Part shown: positions 42,865 to 54,670 of the stretch, piece by piece | Layout of the letters: each line of letters begins with the position of its first letter | Numbering within the stretch: position 1 is the first letter of the stretch | DNA from: Clytia hemisphaerica | Taxonomy: Eukaryota > Cnidaria > Hydrozoa > Leptothecata > Clytiidae | Direction of reading: 5' to 3' | NCBI GenBank assembly: GCA_902728285.1 | Contig: CACVBU010000997.1 | Span: 444,747-508,746, forward strand | Length of the DNA stretch: 64,000 nucleotides | Notes under the pieces: model-generated | The model's database searches: none | What the model was told of the DNA's origin: nothing | Seen by the model: the letters and a program-made list of their open reading frames with translations, nothing else | Made by a program: the position numbers and the translations under genes

Positions 42865-43744
42865 TGATGAAACTTCAAATGTTATTTGTTTAACAGAAAC
42901 ATGGAAAGAGGCTAATTGTTACAACCGCTCTGTTTTAAATTCCAAATATCACAACGGCAAAAGAGTGGTAAGTGCTGAATTTAAGTGTAATGGCTATGGA
43001 CCACATCACAACACTGCTAAAGAGAGTTTATCACAAATTCCTAACAGAACTATCATTGCTGTCGGTTGTAGAGTTATACTAACAAGAAATCAAGGTTGTA
43101 TGACCAGGCTGGGGTTAAATAATGGTGCCATTGGAACAGTCATTAGTATCATCTATAAACCCAATTCTAAACCACCACAAATGCCAGAAATTGTAATTAT
43201 TGACTTTCCAAGATATAAAGGTCCAGTTTGGAATGAAAATCACCCGACTTGGGTTCCAATCACATCAAATGTTGTTAATTGTGAAAATGTTAAAAAATGC
43301 TGTAAACGTACTGGATTTCCATTGATTACTGGTTACGCCATCACCATTGCTAAATCACAAGGTATGACTATCGGACCCAACCAACAAGTCAAAAATGTTA
43401 TAATTAAATTATCTCCTGAAACTAGGATGGAACAATTGAACTGTGGAACATCATACACGGCATTTTCACGTGTTACACAGGATGAAGATTGGTGCTTAGC
43501 AGAACCTGTTCCTTTTGAACGTTTGGAATATCTTAATAGGAACCCACAACTTAAACTCAGGAAAGAAGAAGAAAAGAGACTACAAAACCTTTCAGTAACA
43601 ACTGTTTCACAAAATACATGCTCTGTTGAACAATACTTAGAACTACTCAAAGAAGTTGATTCTTTTTGTGATGATGGTATAAATGATGCTGATTGTGCAG
43701 ACCCTTCTTGCTCTAGATGTTTGATTCATAAGCATCAGTTATAA
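42854..43744 (+). CDS. Helitron polyprotein part 4: helicase C-terminal half
   Basis: Picks up in the shifted frame at KFDDETSNVICLTETW and contains RTIIAVGCRVILTRN, LGLNNGAIGTV, the motif V-like PLITGYAITIAKSQGMTI and motif VI YTAFSRV, all standard for Pif1-type Helitron helicases. Ends CSRCLIHKHQL. The complete joined polyprotein would be about 2,310 residues. Confidence 0.9.
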   Translation, partial: RKFDDETSNVICLTETWKEANCYNRSVLNSKYHNGKRVVSAEFKCNGYGPHHNTAKESLSQIPNRTIIAVGCRVILTRNQGCMTRLGLNNGAIGTVISIIYKPNSKPPQMPEIVIIDFPRYKGPVWNENHPTWVPITSNVVNCENVKKCCKRTGFPLITGYAITIAKSQGMTIGPNQQVKNVIIKLSPETRMEQLNCGTSYTAFSRVTQDEDWCLAEPVPFERLEYLNRNPQLKLRKEEEKRLQNLSVTTVSQNTCSVEQYLELLKEVDSFCDDGINDADCADPSCSRCLIHKHQL

Positions 43745-43933
43745 ATGATAGAAAACATTAGTTACGAACAGTAGTATAAAATGTTAAAGAAAAGTGATGA
43801 TACGAATGATAATGTGGAAATTGTGTAATAGTTTTGCAATAACGAATATGTGAGACTTATGTAACTTGTTATTGGAGTTGGGCATTTATGTTAATGCATG
43901 TCTGGAAGGGTGGTAGGGAGGACCAGACACAAT

Positions 43934-44370
43934 GAGTGTATGTTCCACTCGCATTTCATGAAATGACTCCATCTGATATGTTAAGCAGATGTACTATATA
44001 TACCACACTTTTGAATGTTGATGTTATGTGTGGAAGTAACATTCATGCAATCTGATAAATTGTAGTCAAATTGCTGATGAATGTGAAAATTATCGAGTGT
44101 ATGTTCCACTCGCATTTCATGAAATGACTCCATCTGATATGTTAAGCAGATGTACTATATATACCACACTTTTGAATGTTGATGTTATGTGTGGAAGTAA
44201 CATTCATGCAATCTGATAAATTGTAGTCAAATTGCTGATGAATGTGAAAATTATCGAGTGTATGTTCCACTCGCATTTCATGAAATCACTCCATCTGATA
44301 TGTTAAGCAGATGTACTATATATACCACACTTTTGAATGTTGATGTTATGTGTGGAAGTAATAGTCATGC
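43934..44370 (+). repeat. 161-bp tandem repeat, 2.7 copies
   Basis: Units start at 43934, 44095 and 44256 (period exactly 161) and are nearly identical; the third stops at about 44370. Each contains TACTATATATACCACACTTT, a TATA-like sequence. They lie directly upstream of the accessory gene and could act as its promoter (inference). Confidence 0.9.
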
Positions 44371-44442
44371 AATAATCTTATACATGTATCATTATTGTAT
44401 TATTTAAAGTTAATTTATTTTATTTTTCAGCAAAATACTAAA

Positions 44443-45394
44443 ATGAAAGTCGAAAAAAGGTTTAATAAGTTTCGTTGCGAAAACAACCCCAAAGCTTCAA
44501 CCCAGCAGACAGACTTTGTGGTCAATGTAGAGCGTCAAGTGAGAGAGGAAATGGAGAGACAGATTAAGGAAGTGAAGGAAAAACACGAGAGGGAAATAGC
44601 TAGGTTGAGGGCAAGGATTGGAGAAGAACAGGAAGAAGAAATAGAAGATGAAAATGAAGATGAAAATGCAGATGAAGAGGAAGACATACTTTTGGAGGAA
44701 GACTCGCCACCAACAGATGTAAGCTTTAACAGTCATCTTTAACCTATTGCCAAAATGATCATTTTCTCAACATTTATATTGTATTGTCATTCACCGATAT
44801 TGTCATATCTTTTTAAAACGATAATTCAACTTCAACTATGAATACAACTTCTGTTTTACAATTTTGTAAGAACCGACTTTAAATGATAACGAATTCTAAT
44901 ACTTTAGACTTCGAAAATAAAAGATACTTAAAAAGCAAGGAGGTTTCGTTAACCTGTATAGAAAGTATTGTTCGTCAACGAAAATCCTAAACCAAATAAT
45001 TTTCTCCTTAACAAAATTTATATTTTAGGAACTTACACGCGAAGCCTTCAAGTTGTATAGGGTCACTCACCCAGGGCCGCAATCCGATAACGCGTACAAA
45101 AAATGGAAAAGTCTCGGCGGAGAAGATGCCCCGTGGTTTGTTTGGCATGTGGGGAAGCGTGGCAGGGGTAGAGCAAGAGGACGGGGAGGCAGAGGGGGTA
45201 GAGCGAGAGGACGGGGAGGCAGAGGGGTAAGCGTTTTGAGTAGGTTAGGAAGGAGTGATCGGGGTAGAGGGAATGTGGGTAGAGCTGACAGGGGTGGTAG
45301 TATTGGTAAGAAGGTATGGGATAGGGACTTTGGCGGGAGGGTTGTTTTCAATTTTCAGGTTGAGAAGGGTGGTGTTGGTATTAATCATCTATGA
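44443..45394 (+). CDS. Helitron-linked two-exon gene: acidic coiled coil plus RGG domain
   Basis: Exon 1 (ATG 44443 to 44718, preceded by a TTTTTCAG acceptor that suggests an untranslated first exon) encodes a basic start, a coiled coil (VEREVREEM-like, KEKHEREIARLRARI) and a strongly acidic tail. GTAAGC...TTTTAG joins in phase 0 to exon 2 (45029-45394): ELTREAFKLYRVTHPGPQSD, WFVWHVGKR, then arginine-glycine repeats (RGRGRARGRGGRGG). About 213 residues. RGG domains bind nucleic acids; the role here is unknown. Its position suggests a Helitron accessory ORF or captured gene. Confidence 0.65.
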
Positions 45395-45699
45395 TAGCTG
45401 ATTGGTAGTATGTATAAATCAATTCACCAAGACTGTTCATTGCATGCATAACACAACCACGGCGAAACTTTCATCTGATTAGCTGATTAATATATAACAC
45501 CCCTTTTAACAACCTGAAAATTATATATTGTGTTATATCGTTCATTTTCTTCCATGGGCGTCGTTGTAGTGTTTAGACTTTCATAGATAGCTGTAAGTTC
45601 TTCAGAATAGTACCAAAGATCCATACATTTTATATTAAGGTAGGCAAATTTCATATGTACTGCTTTGAAACATTATCTTTACCACTCTTATTCTAAATA

Positions 45700-45935
45700 C
45701 CCCTGTTTCACAAACCGGGTGGGAAACCCACCCCACTGGAAAATGTAGCCAAAATGTTGTTCACAATGGGAAAAATACCATACAGTTTCAGCTCCACTGG
45801 GAAATTTTTATTATGTCATCCCCATGCAATCTAAGAAAATGCATAACACTAGAATGTTTAGCTTGGAGAAATAGTGGAGAAAACTTCGACTTCCACTTCC
45901 ACTTCCACTGGGGTTGTGAGACAGGGGTGTTTCAA
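45700..45935. repeat. Mini-module related to module C, CCACTGG payload
   Basis: CCCCTGTTTCACAAACC at the left and GGTTGTGAGACAGGGG at the right form inverted ends; CCACTGGAAAA/CCACTGGGAAA motifs lie between. Target duplication unclear. Confidence 0.5.
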
Positions 45936-46045
45936 AATCACTACATATCTTAAGTCTAATCTTTAAACTTTTCTTCTTGATGGTTAAACAGTTTAGTATC
46001 TTTTCAGGGGGGAGTTTAACAATAGTTTTTACAAATTGCATATTT

Positions 46046-46190
46046 TATAGTCTCCTGTGCAAGGTTTACACAGGTAAAGAAGTAGCTTTAGTCTTCTTAT
46101 TGGTTTTATTATATAGTCTGCTGTGCAAGGTTTACACAGTTATAGAAATAGCTTTATTATATAGTCTCCTGTGCAAGGTTTACACAGGTA
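46046..46190 (+). repeat. Three copies of a hairpin-forming unit
   Basis: TATAGTCTCCTGTGCAAGGT and TTACACAGG recur at about 46046, 46112 and 46162. Each unit folds as CCTGTG-loop-CACAGG (the second has CTGTG/CACAG). Confidence 0.75.
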
Positions 46191-46988
46191 TGTATAAATA
46201 ATTTCGCATAACACTGAAAGAAACTTATTTTATTAAGAGTACTCATGTACTCATGTACTTGAACTGTTTTTGAACTTTTTGAATACTTTTGAAGCGTATT
46301 AGGTTTACTTTATGAAGGTAGTTATAGTTCATCGTATATTTTTGGATCTCTTATGATTAAACTTACAATGCTGGGCAAAAGGTTTGTAGACTTCTATGAT
46401 TTTTCATTTAGTGTGATGTTACAATCAAAATGGTGATGAGAAAGGACAGTATTGAAAATCGGTCACTATTACACGTTACGAAAATTGGGTTGTATTATTA
46501 ATTATCTTGAAATGAATGATTGCTTTCTTTTTAATACAAATTTTCCCTATGTAGTGATAATATCAATATCCAGCCGTCTCCGCTCCACAACCGTGAAGAA
46601 AAACCTTACTGGTTTGATCCTACTACCTGAAGGTGACTTTCGCGGGAACTAATTTTCGGCAAAAAGAGGGTGTTTACCGCGAAAATCAGTTCCCGCTAAA
46701 ATTAGTTCCCTTAAGGTATTAAAGACTTACCCAATTTACATTTCAGTTGACGCTATCGAGTATTGGATGCTTTCATCTGTTGGAAAATCGTAATGGATTC
46801 GTAATTCAAACCTGTCAGTAATTAGACACGGCAAAGAAGAGAAACAGCGGTAAGATGAAACTATTCAATCCATTATTTTGGGAATATTAGCACTGGCTTA
46901 CAAAACTTTGCCCCCCCTCCCCACCCCTACGAACAAATCCATCTTAAATATAATAATTGCTCATTTAATGTGAGGAAATATCAAATGA

Positions 46989-47877
46989 TGGAATGGAGGT
47001 CCACGCTGGAGACGATTCGCAACCAGAAAAACCCTCGAAAACAGAGATTCTATATGTCTCTGGGCCGAACCCAAATGTTGACCCACCAAACCTAGATCCC
47101 ATAAAGTTTGGAGATGGAAAATTTATCCCTGTCACAGAAAGTTTTTGCTACCTCGGTTCGTTCTTATCGAGAGACACAGATGACGAGATTGATGTTGTAT
47201 CAAGATTAAATCGTGGAAGTAATGCTTTTGGCGCCCTTAGATCGTGTATTTTTGCTAATTCTCGTGTCTCACCAAAAGTTAAGGCAGTCGTATATGAGAC
47301 TCTTATTCTTTCTATTGTTTTATACGGCTCGGAAACGTGGAGTCTTACCGAAAGATTGTTTGATTTATTGAGATTATTTCATCGTAGATGCGTACGAGCA
47401 ATGTCTCGCGTAAACCTGTTACATGTTCGAAAACACAGAATATCTACAGAAAGTTTATTTGAGAGACTTGGTTTAAAATCTATTGATTGTTATATCACTC
47501 GACGCCAATTGGCATGGGCTGGCCATGTTGCAAGAATGAGCTTTGATCGTTTGCCACGCAAAATGCTTTCTTGTTGGGTTGTATCTAAACGTCCAAAAGG
47601 TGCCCCAAAATTTACATATGGAAGGGGTCTGTTTAAATCTTTGAAAAAGTCTAATGTTCCCAATGATAATTGGTTTGATCTGGCTAATGATAAATTATGG
47701 TGGAATTGTATGCTTTGTGATCTGGACTTTTAGTCTTTCTGGTATATAATATTGTTCTTTTTTTTTTATTTGTCAACCATAGCGCAATGATTTCCTAGGG
47801 ATTATATATATACTTTTTTATATATTTTTTCTAGGCCGATTCCCACTGCATGGGACGGATTACTCTCTCTCTCTCTA
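46989..47877 (+). mobile_element. Non-LTR retrotransposon fragment, 5' truncated, 11-bp TSD
   Basis: Flanked by ATATCAAATGA (46978-46988 and 47878-47888). The 3' end carries an imperfect palindrome (GGCCGATTCCCACTGCATGG) and a (CT)n tail. Same family as the minus-strand element at 56.5-58.9 kb, whose 3' end is clearly homologous. Confidence 0.9.
46993..47733 (+). CDS. C-terminal domain of LINE reverse transcriptase protein
   Basis: The frame covers the connection/thumb and C-terminal part: SKTEILYVSGP, FCYLGSFLSR, LYGSETWSL, LFHRRCVRAMSRV, RRQLAWAGHVARM and LPRKMLSCWV. The catalytic RT core is missing through 5' truncation. Ends with TAG at 47733. Confidence 0.85.
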   Translation: MEVHAGDDSQPEKPSKTEILYVSGPNPNVDPPNLDPIKFGDGKFIPVTESFCYLGSFLSRDTDDEIDVVSRLNRGSNAFGALRSCIFANSRVSPKVKAVVYETLILSIVLYGSETWSLTERLFDLLRLFHRRCVRAMSRVNLLHVRKHRISTESLFERLGLKSIDCYITRRQLAWAGHVARMSFDRLPRKMLSCWVVSKRPKGAPKFTYGRGLFKSLKKSNVPNDNWFDLANDKLWWNCMLCDLDF

Positions 47878-47888
47878 ATATCAAATGA

Positions 47889-50800
47889 ATCGTTGTCACT
47901 CCTCTTTTTTTGTCAGCCGTTTATTTCCAAGAACTCATTAGGTTGTTATTTTTTTCTATTTCAGAAATTTCTTCCCATCGTTATAGAAGACTACCAAGAC
48001 CTAGAAGTTTATTTTTTACAAAGAAATCATTAATATATGCTATATGAATATTTTTGTATCGGCGTTATCTATTATTATATGATGTAAATACATTGCTTAA
48101 CCTATTCAATGATTCATCGGTCCTTGTTACCAAACTGCTCTAACGATTAGTTTAACAAATGAGATTAAGGAGAATTGAAATTAGCTTTTACGATTAACGA
48201 CTTTCCCAAAAGAATGTTCTGGCTGCACCTTATTGGAAAATTTCCAAGCAACACACGAAAATTTCTTCCCTTAAATAAAAAGGTGTCAAAAATATATTTG
48301 CCTTTCCGTATCGAAAGGTCTAGATGTCGAATATTAAATAAGAGTGACACTTCTCGAATCGAACAGATGCCATTTCTGCATTATTTATACACTCAATTGT
48401 TCTTAGAAAAAAGCAAAGAATGCACTCACCCCTGTTTCAGTGACCCGGTGGCTTTTGTAATTTCACCGTGGATTACATTTTTGCGGAACGACCGTTTTGA
48501 GGGCGCGAAGCGCCCGAATAGGGAGTGTAGCATCCTTTCTCTAGATCTGCGCGTGGCGTAAAAAATCTGTATATGTACGAAAATTTCTGAAAATGAGCCG
48601 GTGGGATGGCGAAATATCGACTTTGCTTCGTGTTGGATGGGGTTTAAATTAGTTTAGCACTATTTGAAGTATTTATTTCATAAATTAGTTATTTTAATAG
48701 AATATAATCTATTTTTTGAGTATTATAATGTAAGATCTTTTATGAAAATTGCAACTTTTGTACAAATAATAGTAATAGTACCAAAACTTTATCTCCTTTG
48801 CTTTTTTCCCGCTTCTTCCAGATGTCTGGGCCCAGTCTTTTTTTCTGCGTTTCTTTTTCAAAACAACAAAGATGGCCCTGAAAACCAACAAATCTCTTCG
48901 GTTTTTGTTGAGGTGCATGCATTAACTTTTGGACTGATTATGGCCCATTGAAAGGTAAATCTTCATTTTTTTTCACCTTTATAGTTTCAACTACCTTTGG
49001 AATGTTACATTAGCACTTTTTCTTTGTGTTGACTTTTTTGTATTAAATTGTTTAAATTTTAAATTAAAATCATCTCACAAAACAAAATGTTTTTTTCTCG
49101 GCCATGTGTTTCATGGATATCATATGGCCATGTTTTCTTTCCACAGGCTTATTTTTATGGGTCGTGTGTTTATTCCATTTTACTCTAACTATAATTATTT
49201 TCATCTCTTCTGACTTCAGGGTTCAGGTGAAGGAGCTTGCTTGATTGATGTGATGGGTGACTTTTAACTACCGATCGACCGACTGGCTGAATCAGCAGTG
49301 TTTCAGAGTTTTGGTGGGTGAACGTGCACAACAAAGAAGCAGCATAAAACCAAAATATACATAGCATTATGACTGTATTATGAACAGATTGGAATTGATG
49401 GAGGATAATAAAATGGTCCTATAAATTGTGCCAGTTCCATGTTATTCCGTGCAATGTTTACGAGACAAAAGAGAAGACTGTACTGGAAAGCAGAATCAAA
49501 ATGATAATTACTAGTTGCTATTTTCGTCATTGACAGTTACATCAAAATGCCTCGAAAATGTCAATATGAAAATTGCGTAATCAGAGAACGTATGTCTCGC
49601 TCATTATAAAAAGGCCGAGACAAACTTTCAATAATTGGATTGTAACATCGAGTTAAGTCTCTTTTGTTAAGTCACCAGGGGGTAAATAAAACAGACCTTG
49701 ATACATTTATCGTTCATTTCAACTTGACAATTCGTTTAAAACTCAGCCTCCTAAATATTTGGGGTAGGTAAAATATGTACAAAGAAATTCATACTTTTCC
49801 AACCCGGCAAATCTTTAAAAAAGAAGCGAACAATGAAATATAATTACCCTTTCCAAATAAACCTCTTCGGTGGCGAGCGTGGTCTACTCTGACGTAATTG
49901 TAAAATTTATGTGATGGGAGTTTTACATAGTAATGTAATGTTGTTTGGGGAATTGTGAAGTTCTCTGGAATTGCGATTGCATTTATTCAGGTTGATTTTT
50001 TATGACTTCTAATGGTACTTTTTCTGACGAGTTTGATTACTCTGTTCTCACACTTATGTCTTTTATTTTCGCGTCCTTTTCCGTGATTAATTTTATTTAT
50101 ATTTTTAAAGACAGGTAAGAAGGCATATTGATGTAACTGATTGAAGATTTCTTCAATATTTATTCGATAATGGAATCATTTTGATTTGGCTTGATTGATT
50201 GTTGATTCCATTATCGCTTGCTGACTCTCAAGAGATTTTTGTTTAACATTGGAGCTTGATCATCATCAATTAGAATAATGCCGATTTATATTTGTACGAT
50301 AAAGTGATAACAAAAGCATGATTGATGACTTTAGCCCAAAAGACAACTTAAATGATAAAAGTACCTATATGTTACTTTTGATGCTAGCTCGAATATATTT
50401 TCAAACAAGATATCTTTCACAAAAAAGTGTTTTTTACTGGCGAATAAACTTATATTTTCATAAACTCTTTGACGTGAGATTGTAGATAACGCTTGTTATT
50501 ATTACCGCCTAATAAATAGTAATGGCATTACTTTAATATACTTATATGAATTATAGAAGTTTTTGGATTTTATTTTGCAAGGCAAGGTTCTTGAAAAAAT
50601 TAGTTTGGACTGGTTTGGATTGATTTTATAAATGAAACATTGGGAACATCTTTTTGCCGAACACACAATATCGCAAAAATAGACTCACAAAAAGACAAAA
50701 TTTCATCACGCAAAAAATCTCACTAGTCTTGATAAGTTATTGGAAATTATTGCTAGGCTGCTGATTCCTTTTCGGTAAATTGATACTACATTTGAAGTGA

Positions 50801-51981
50801 ATGATATCATAAAGAGGTAGCACATTTTGAGAGATTGTATACTAGGTTCTAATGGCTGAAAAGCTCAAGATCATCTTTCAAACTACGCACTATTTTCTTT
50901 TAAATTTTGAAGGGAAATGTATAATATAATTTTTGAATTGTTGATAAATTTGTCTTTGTAAAAGTTTTATAGAGAGCTAAGTAATTGTTTCAAAAAGTCA
51001 CAAAAAGATTGGATAAAAGTCTTTCAATTTATTCAGATAAACTACCAGCCTAAAGCCTCACTCTTTTTTATAAGAACCAGTAAATTTTTTTTTTTAAAGG
51101 TTTGGCTGTCTTTTTTTGCACTTTGAGCCTGAAATTGTTTTTGAATTGCTCAAAACCCGGCGTGTTTAATTTTTGAGTCTCGTATTGTTCTTATAAAATT
51201 CTTATAAAAAAGAAAGAGTTGAGTTGGAAAACATTATCAATAAAAGTTTGACTTATAAAAAAAATTTGTTAGTGTCGAAATTTCTTCGCTTTGCGAAAAC
51301 GGAACGGTCGTTCCGCAACCCCTTTTATGTTGATTCTTTGTAAATCCATTATAAGTTCTCGGGGATGGCACTAGGTTTGCGTGATAATGTGCCGCCCGCG
51401 ATTTTTGGCGGGCCCTTAGAGGGACCGAAACGGACACTTAAAGCTGATTAAAGCTAAAGGGACTTAAATCGAGGAAAAACCCACATTTTAGTGTTTTCAT
51501 TACTTCTATGACCATTTTACTTAAAATTTAGGCTTTTCAGGGTCACACTTTGGAATTTGAGCTGTTTTTACCGTGTTTTTTTTTGTTTTTGTTTTTTGCC
51601 ATTCTTTATGAAATTTGTCGTTTTTGTAAACTTTTAGTAATGCAGGATTTTTTTAGATAGACACCCTCCATGACCCTATAAATATTTTTTGCTTGCAACT
51701 TGCGAATCGAGTGACCTGCCTGGAACGCTTCGCAATTCTTATACATATACGCTAGTTTCTGAAAAAATGCACATTCCTTAGAGACTTTGGTGATTTTTTT
51801 CTGTTTTCATAACCCTTTCCACTTAGGAGGATGAAAAAATCTGACTCTTATCAAAAGCTAATACCCACAGCAACATTTCTGGACTGTGAAATGTGTTCTA
51901 ACGGGGGAACCATCCACAAAAACCTACTGTACCTGCTGTTTAAGCATCAGAATAACGAATGTAAAAATCAAGAAAAAGTAC
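47889..51981. other. No gene recognised; isolated module-C left end at 48428
   Basis: Four kilobases of AT-rich DNA. At 48428 CACCCCTGTTTCAGTGACCC and the following 30 bp match the left end of module C, without a partner. GCGGAACGACCGTT near 48482 and its complement near 51303 form a distant inverted pair. None of the open frames resembles a known family. Confidence 0.4.
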
Positions 51982-52028
51982 CTTCTTTTAGCATGATATT
52001 AATGATGGTGTCAACTAATAATTCTTTG
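51982..52028 (-). CDS. Exon of an unidentified minus-strand gene
   Basis: After ATTTCAG: one base completing Gly, then KELLVDTIINIMLKE and one base before GTACTT. Phase agrees with the exon at 52293-52368. Confidence 0.55.
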
Positions 52029-52292
52029 CTGAAATAGATAAAAGAAAAGTAATGCAATGAAACTGTTGGCATAGTCTTCCATTTTGTAGATTTTGATGAT
52101 GATAGATATCAATCACTCACTGTGAGGAAGGTATTGTACAACACAACAGTAACTTGATTACGTTGAAACCAGATCGCAAGATCGCAAAACTCTTTCATAA
52201 AGATTGGCAAGGATAAATTGATGGTGAAGGAAATACAATGAAAATTCATTTAAAATCATATTTTAAACCAATCAAACATATATAAATCATAC

Positions 52293-52368
52293 CCAGCCAA
52301 TTTCAATTGTTCTAGCATCTCTTCAGGGTCTGATGAGCTTGATGTACTTTGAGTGTATTTTGAAATCG
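52293..52368 (-). CDS. Exon of an unidentified minus-strand gene
   Basis: ISKYTQSTSSSSDPEEMLEQ then LKLA, with two bases at each edge. Acceptor TTTGCAG, donor GTATGA. Phases agree with both neighbours. Confidence 0.6.
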
Positions 52369-52840
52369 CTGCAAATATCTTAAAAATTAAATAAAAAATA
52401 ATTTTGACCAGAAACTTTAAAATTGAAAGTGACAACCATTATGATGGCAAAACAAATTAGACTGTGATGTACCGTGCAAAAAATTTCGTAGCTCTTTGAC
52501 GTAATGATGTGGCACTTTTGAGTCCGAGTGTTAAGGTATAAAAAAGTGTACGGTTGTACTAGTTTTCCAAATCATCGAATGGTTGAAAGAATTAGTGTTT
52601 TAGCAAATATGGCAGTATCTTTTTACCACTTTACACAGCGAAAAAGGTTTTGTACGGATTTCCATTGTTTTGTTTTAGGAACTAGACATCTTTTAACGGT
52701 TTAATTATCGCAATTTTCAATACCACAAATGTATTATTTTCAAACTTAGAATTAGTGATGTCATTTAGCAGTTATGTTAGTGGTGACATTCCCTAACAAA
52801 GCATGGTACAAGTAAATGTAACAATGCTTCGTGAAATTTT

Positions 52841-52952
52841 ATTCGCTCCCTTATTCAATGAAAATCCAATACCCCTTGAAGATCGAATTAAAGAGCGTTA
52901 ACAGTAGGACGCTCTCTAAGGGGAATTGGATTTTCGTTGAATAAGGGAGCTT
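52841..52952. repeat. Palindromic MITE remnant
   Basis: GCTCCCTTATTCAATGAAAA and TTTTCGTTGAATAAGGGAGC pair as a hairpin around GAGCG...CGCTC. Further copies of the arm (ATCGAATAAGGGAGC) follow to 53060. Confidence 0.65.
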
Positions 52953-53067
52953 ATCGAATAAAGGAGCGTCGTTTATGAGAGATTCTTGTTGACGGTAACT
53001 TTAAATTTTTCATCGAATAAGGGAGCCTATCGAATAGTAGAACGTCGAATTAGAGAGCATAACAAAC

Positions 53068-53106
53068 CTTCAATAACACTGTCGAATATTTCATCCTGTG
53101 TGAATG
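53068..53106 (-). CDS. Exon of an unidentified minus-strand gene
   Basis: Thirty-nine nt: FTQDEIFDSVIE with split codons on both sides, between TTTTTCAG and GTTTGT. In phase with 52293-52368. Confidence 0.55.
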
Positions 53107-54046
53107 CTGAAAAAGAAGGAAGAGAAAAATTAAAAATCAATTAAGACTGGGGTCGTTTATTTGCGTTATACAGTAAAACAGGTCAGCAGATATTCTTTTT
53201 AATGATATAGGATGAAGACGCGCCTCTATGCTGACAAAGCAAAATATTGACAAAAAAATGTGCTCGCGCGGCGCGGTAGGTGGAAAAAGTTGTTCTTTCT
53301 TTTGTTAAAAAATGTTGTGTAAGCAAATGGTAGGAGATACGTCAATTGGTGTCCTTTAACAAAGCCGAGTCACCATTTCAAGTTTGCAAGCTAAAAAAGG
53401 CTTATATATATTGCTGGTTATTTAGATTATTCAATAGCCGACGCAAAATCAGACGGAAGATTTCATTTCATTTGAAGATCTGTCATCATATTGTCGACTA
53501 GTTAGTGCGAATTGTTGATCATGAACTGCACATTTGGATTTACAAATAGCCCACTTATCTTAAAAATGGATTCTATTGCACAATGGAAAAAGAATTGGAA
53601 CTTGTAAAATACAACTGTAGCAACCACATACCAAGCAAAAACTTGAGCTGTAGAATTAGAGTGAGTTTCGAAGTCATATTATTGTAATTTTAACAGGAGA
53701 AGGAAATAACGTTTTAATTTTTCATTATTCCACGTGGTAGCATGATCAGCTAACGTCGAGTGTTTTATAGGTAGGAAGGCAAAATTCCACAAAGGTTAAA
53801 CTGTTTTAAATTTATTGGCAAGTGGGTTTTTAATGATCGTTTTGTAAAGCATTTTCTACTGCTTGAAGTCTTGTGATTTACGTTGTGAAAGCTATTAATG
53901 AAGTTGACCACAATTTTTGGTAATTAAAAACATCTTTAAATGATATCCGATGGTCATGATGAGTATGAGAACAAAAGATATTAAAATCTAGTTAAAGAAT
54001 TCGATTGGACAATTGGACAAATTGTCATTCTTGTGTTATAACTAAA

Positions 54047-54670
54047 GACACATCTTAGAACTAACTTTTTTTGGTGGAAACTCACAAATTAGTATATGTA
54101 GATTCCAAAATCAAAAAGTTTCCACGATATTATCGTGCAAGTAACGAGTAATTGGCGATTTTTTGCGTTTCCAGGCAAAATTGCAAGGCCTGGAAATTCA
54201 TGATTTTTGGGGGGTCTTCAAATTAAAAAAAAACCTATATCACATGATAGAGCTCTTCAAACTGAGCAAAAAAGTGTATTACACCAAAGTCCCAACTTCT
54301 CTAGATCAAAAGTTATGGGCCTATTTGTGGTCAAAAAGGTGTTTAATTTTGCATAAATTAATGCAGATTGTGGGGAAATTCCCTGTTTTCCATCAGTTTT
54401 TTACCACAAATAGGCCAATAAATTTTGATCTAGAGAAGTTGGGACTTTGGTGTAATACACTTTTTTGCTCAGTTTGAAGAGCTCTATCATGTGATATAGG
54501 TCTTTTTTAAATTTTAAGACCCCCCAAAAATCAATTTTGCCTGGAAACGCAAAAAATCGCCAATTACTCGTTACTTGCACGATAATATCGTGGAAACTTT
54601 TTGACTTTGGAATCTACATATACTAATTCGCGAGTTTCCACCAAAAAAAGTTAGTTCTAAGATGTGTGTC
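54047..54670. repeat. Large fold-back element (about 280-bp arms)
   Basis: The left arm starts GACACATCTTAGAACTAAC and the right arm ends with its complement. The arms remain paired through TTTCCACGATATTATCGTGC, the GTTTCCAGGC stretch, GATAGAGCTCTTCAAACTGA and AACTTCTCTAGATCAAAA, leaving a loop of about 60 nt near 54360. No intact ORF. A MITE-like fold-back or an inverted duplication. Confidence 0.9.

Larger units (their letters stand above)
35253..45394 (+). mobile_element. Autonomous Helitron with USP domain and accessory gene (core; ends not mapped)
   Basis: Core of a rolling-circle transposon: polyprotein (35253-43744), three 161-bp repeats (43934-44370) and a spliced accessory gene (44443-45394), all on the + strand. 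The outer termini could not be fixed. Interrupted by a younger non-autonomous Helitron at 39561-41113. Confidence 0.8.
45395..46988. other. No gene; contains a small module and a hairpin repeat
   Basis: Holds the C-like mini-module at 45700-45935 and the tandem hairpin at 46046-46190. Otherwise AT-rich, without a recognised exon. The 3' end of the Helitron should lie here. Confidence 0.4.

Noticed and set aside
35253-43744. A host USP gene next to an unrelated Helitron
   Set aside because: The USP and Helitron-specific regions share one uninterrupted frame of 1,201 codons from the ATG.
45067-45351. Proline/leucine-rich minus-strand frame
   Set aside because: Antisense shadow of the RGG exon.
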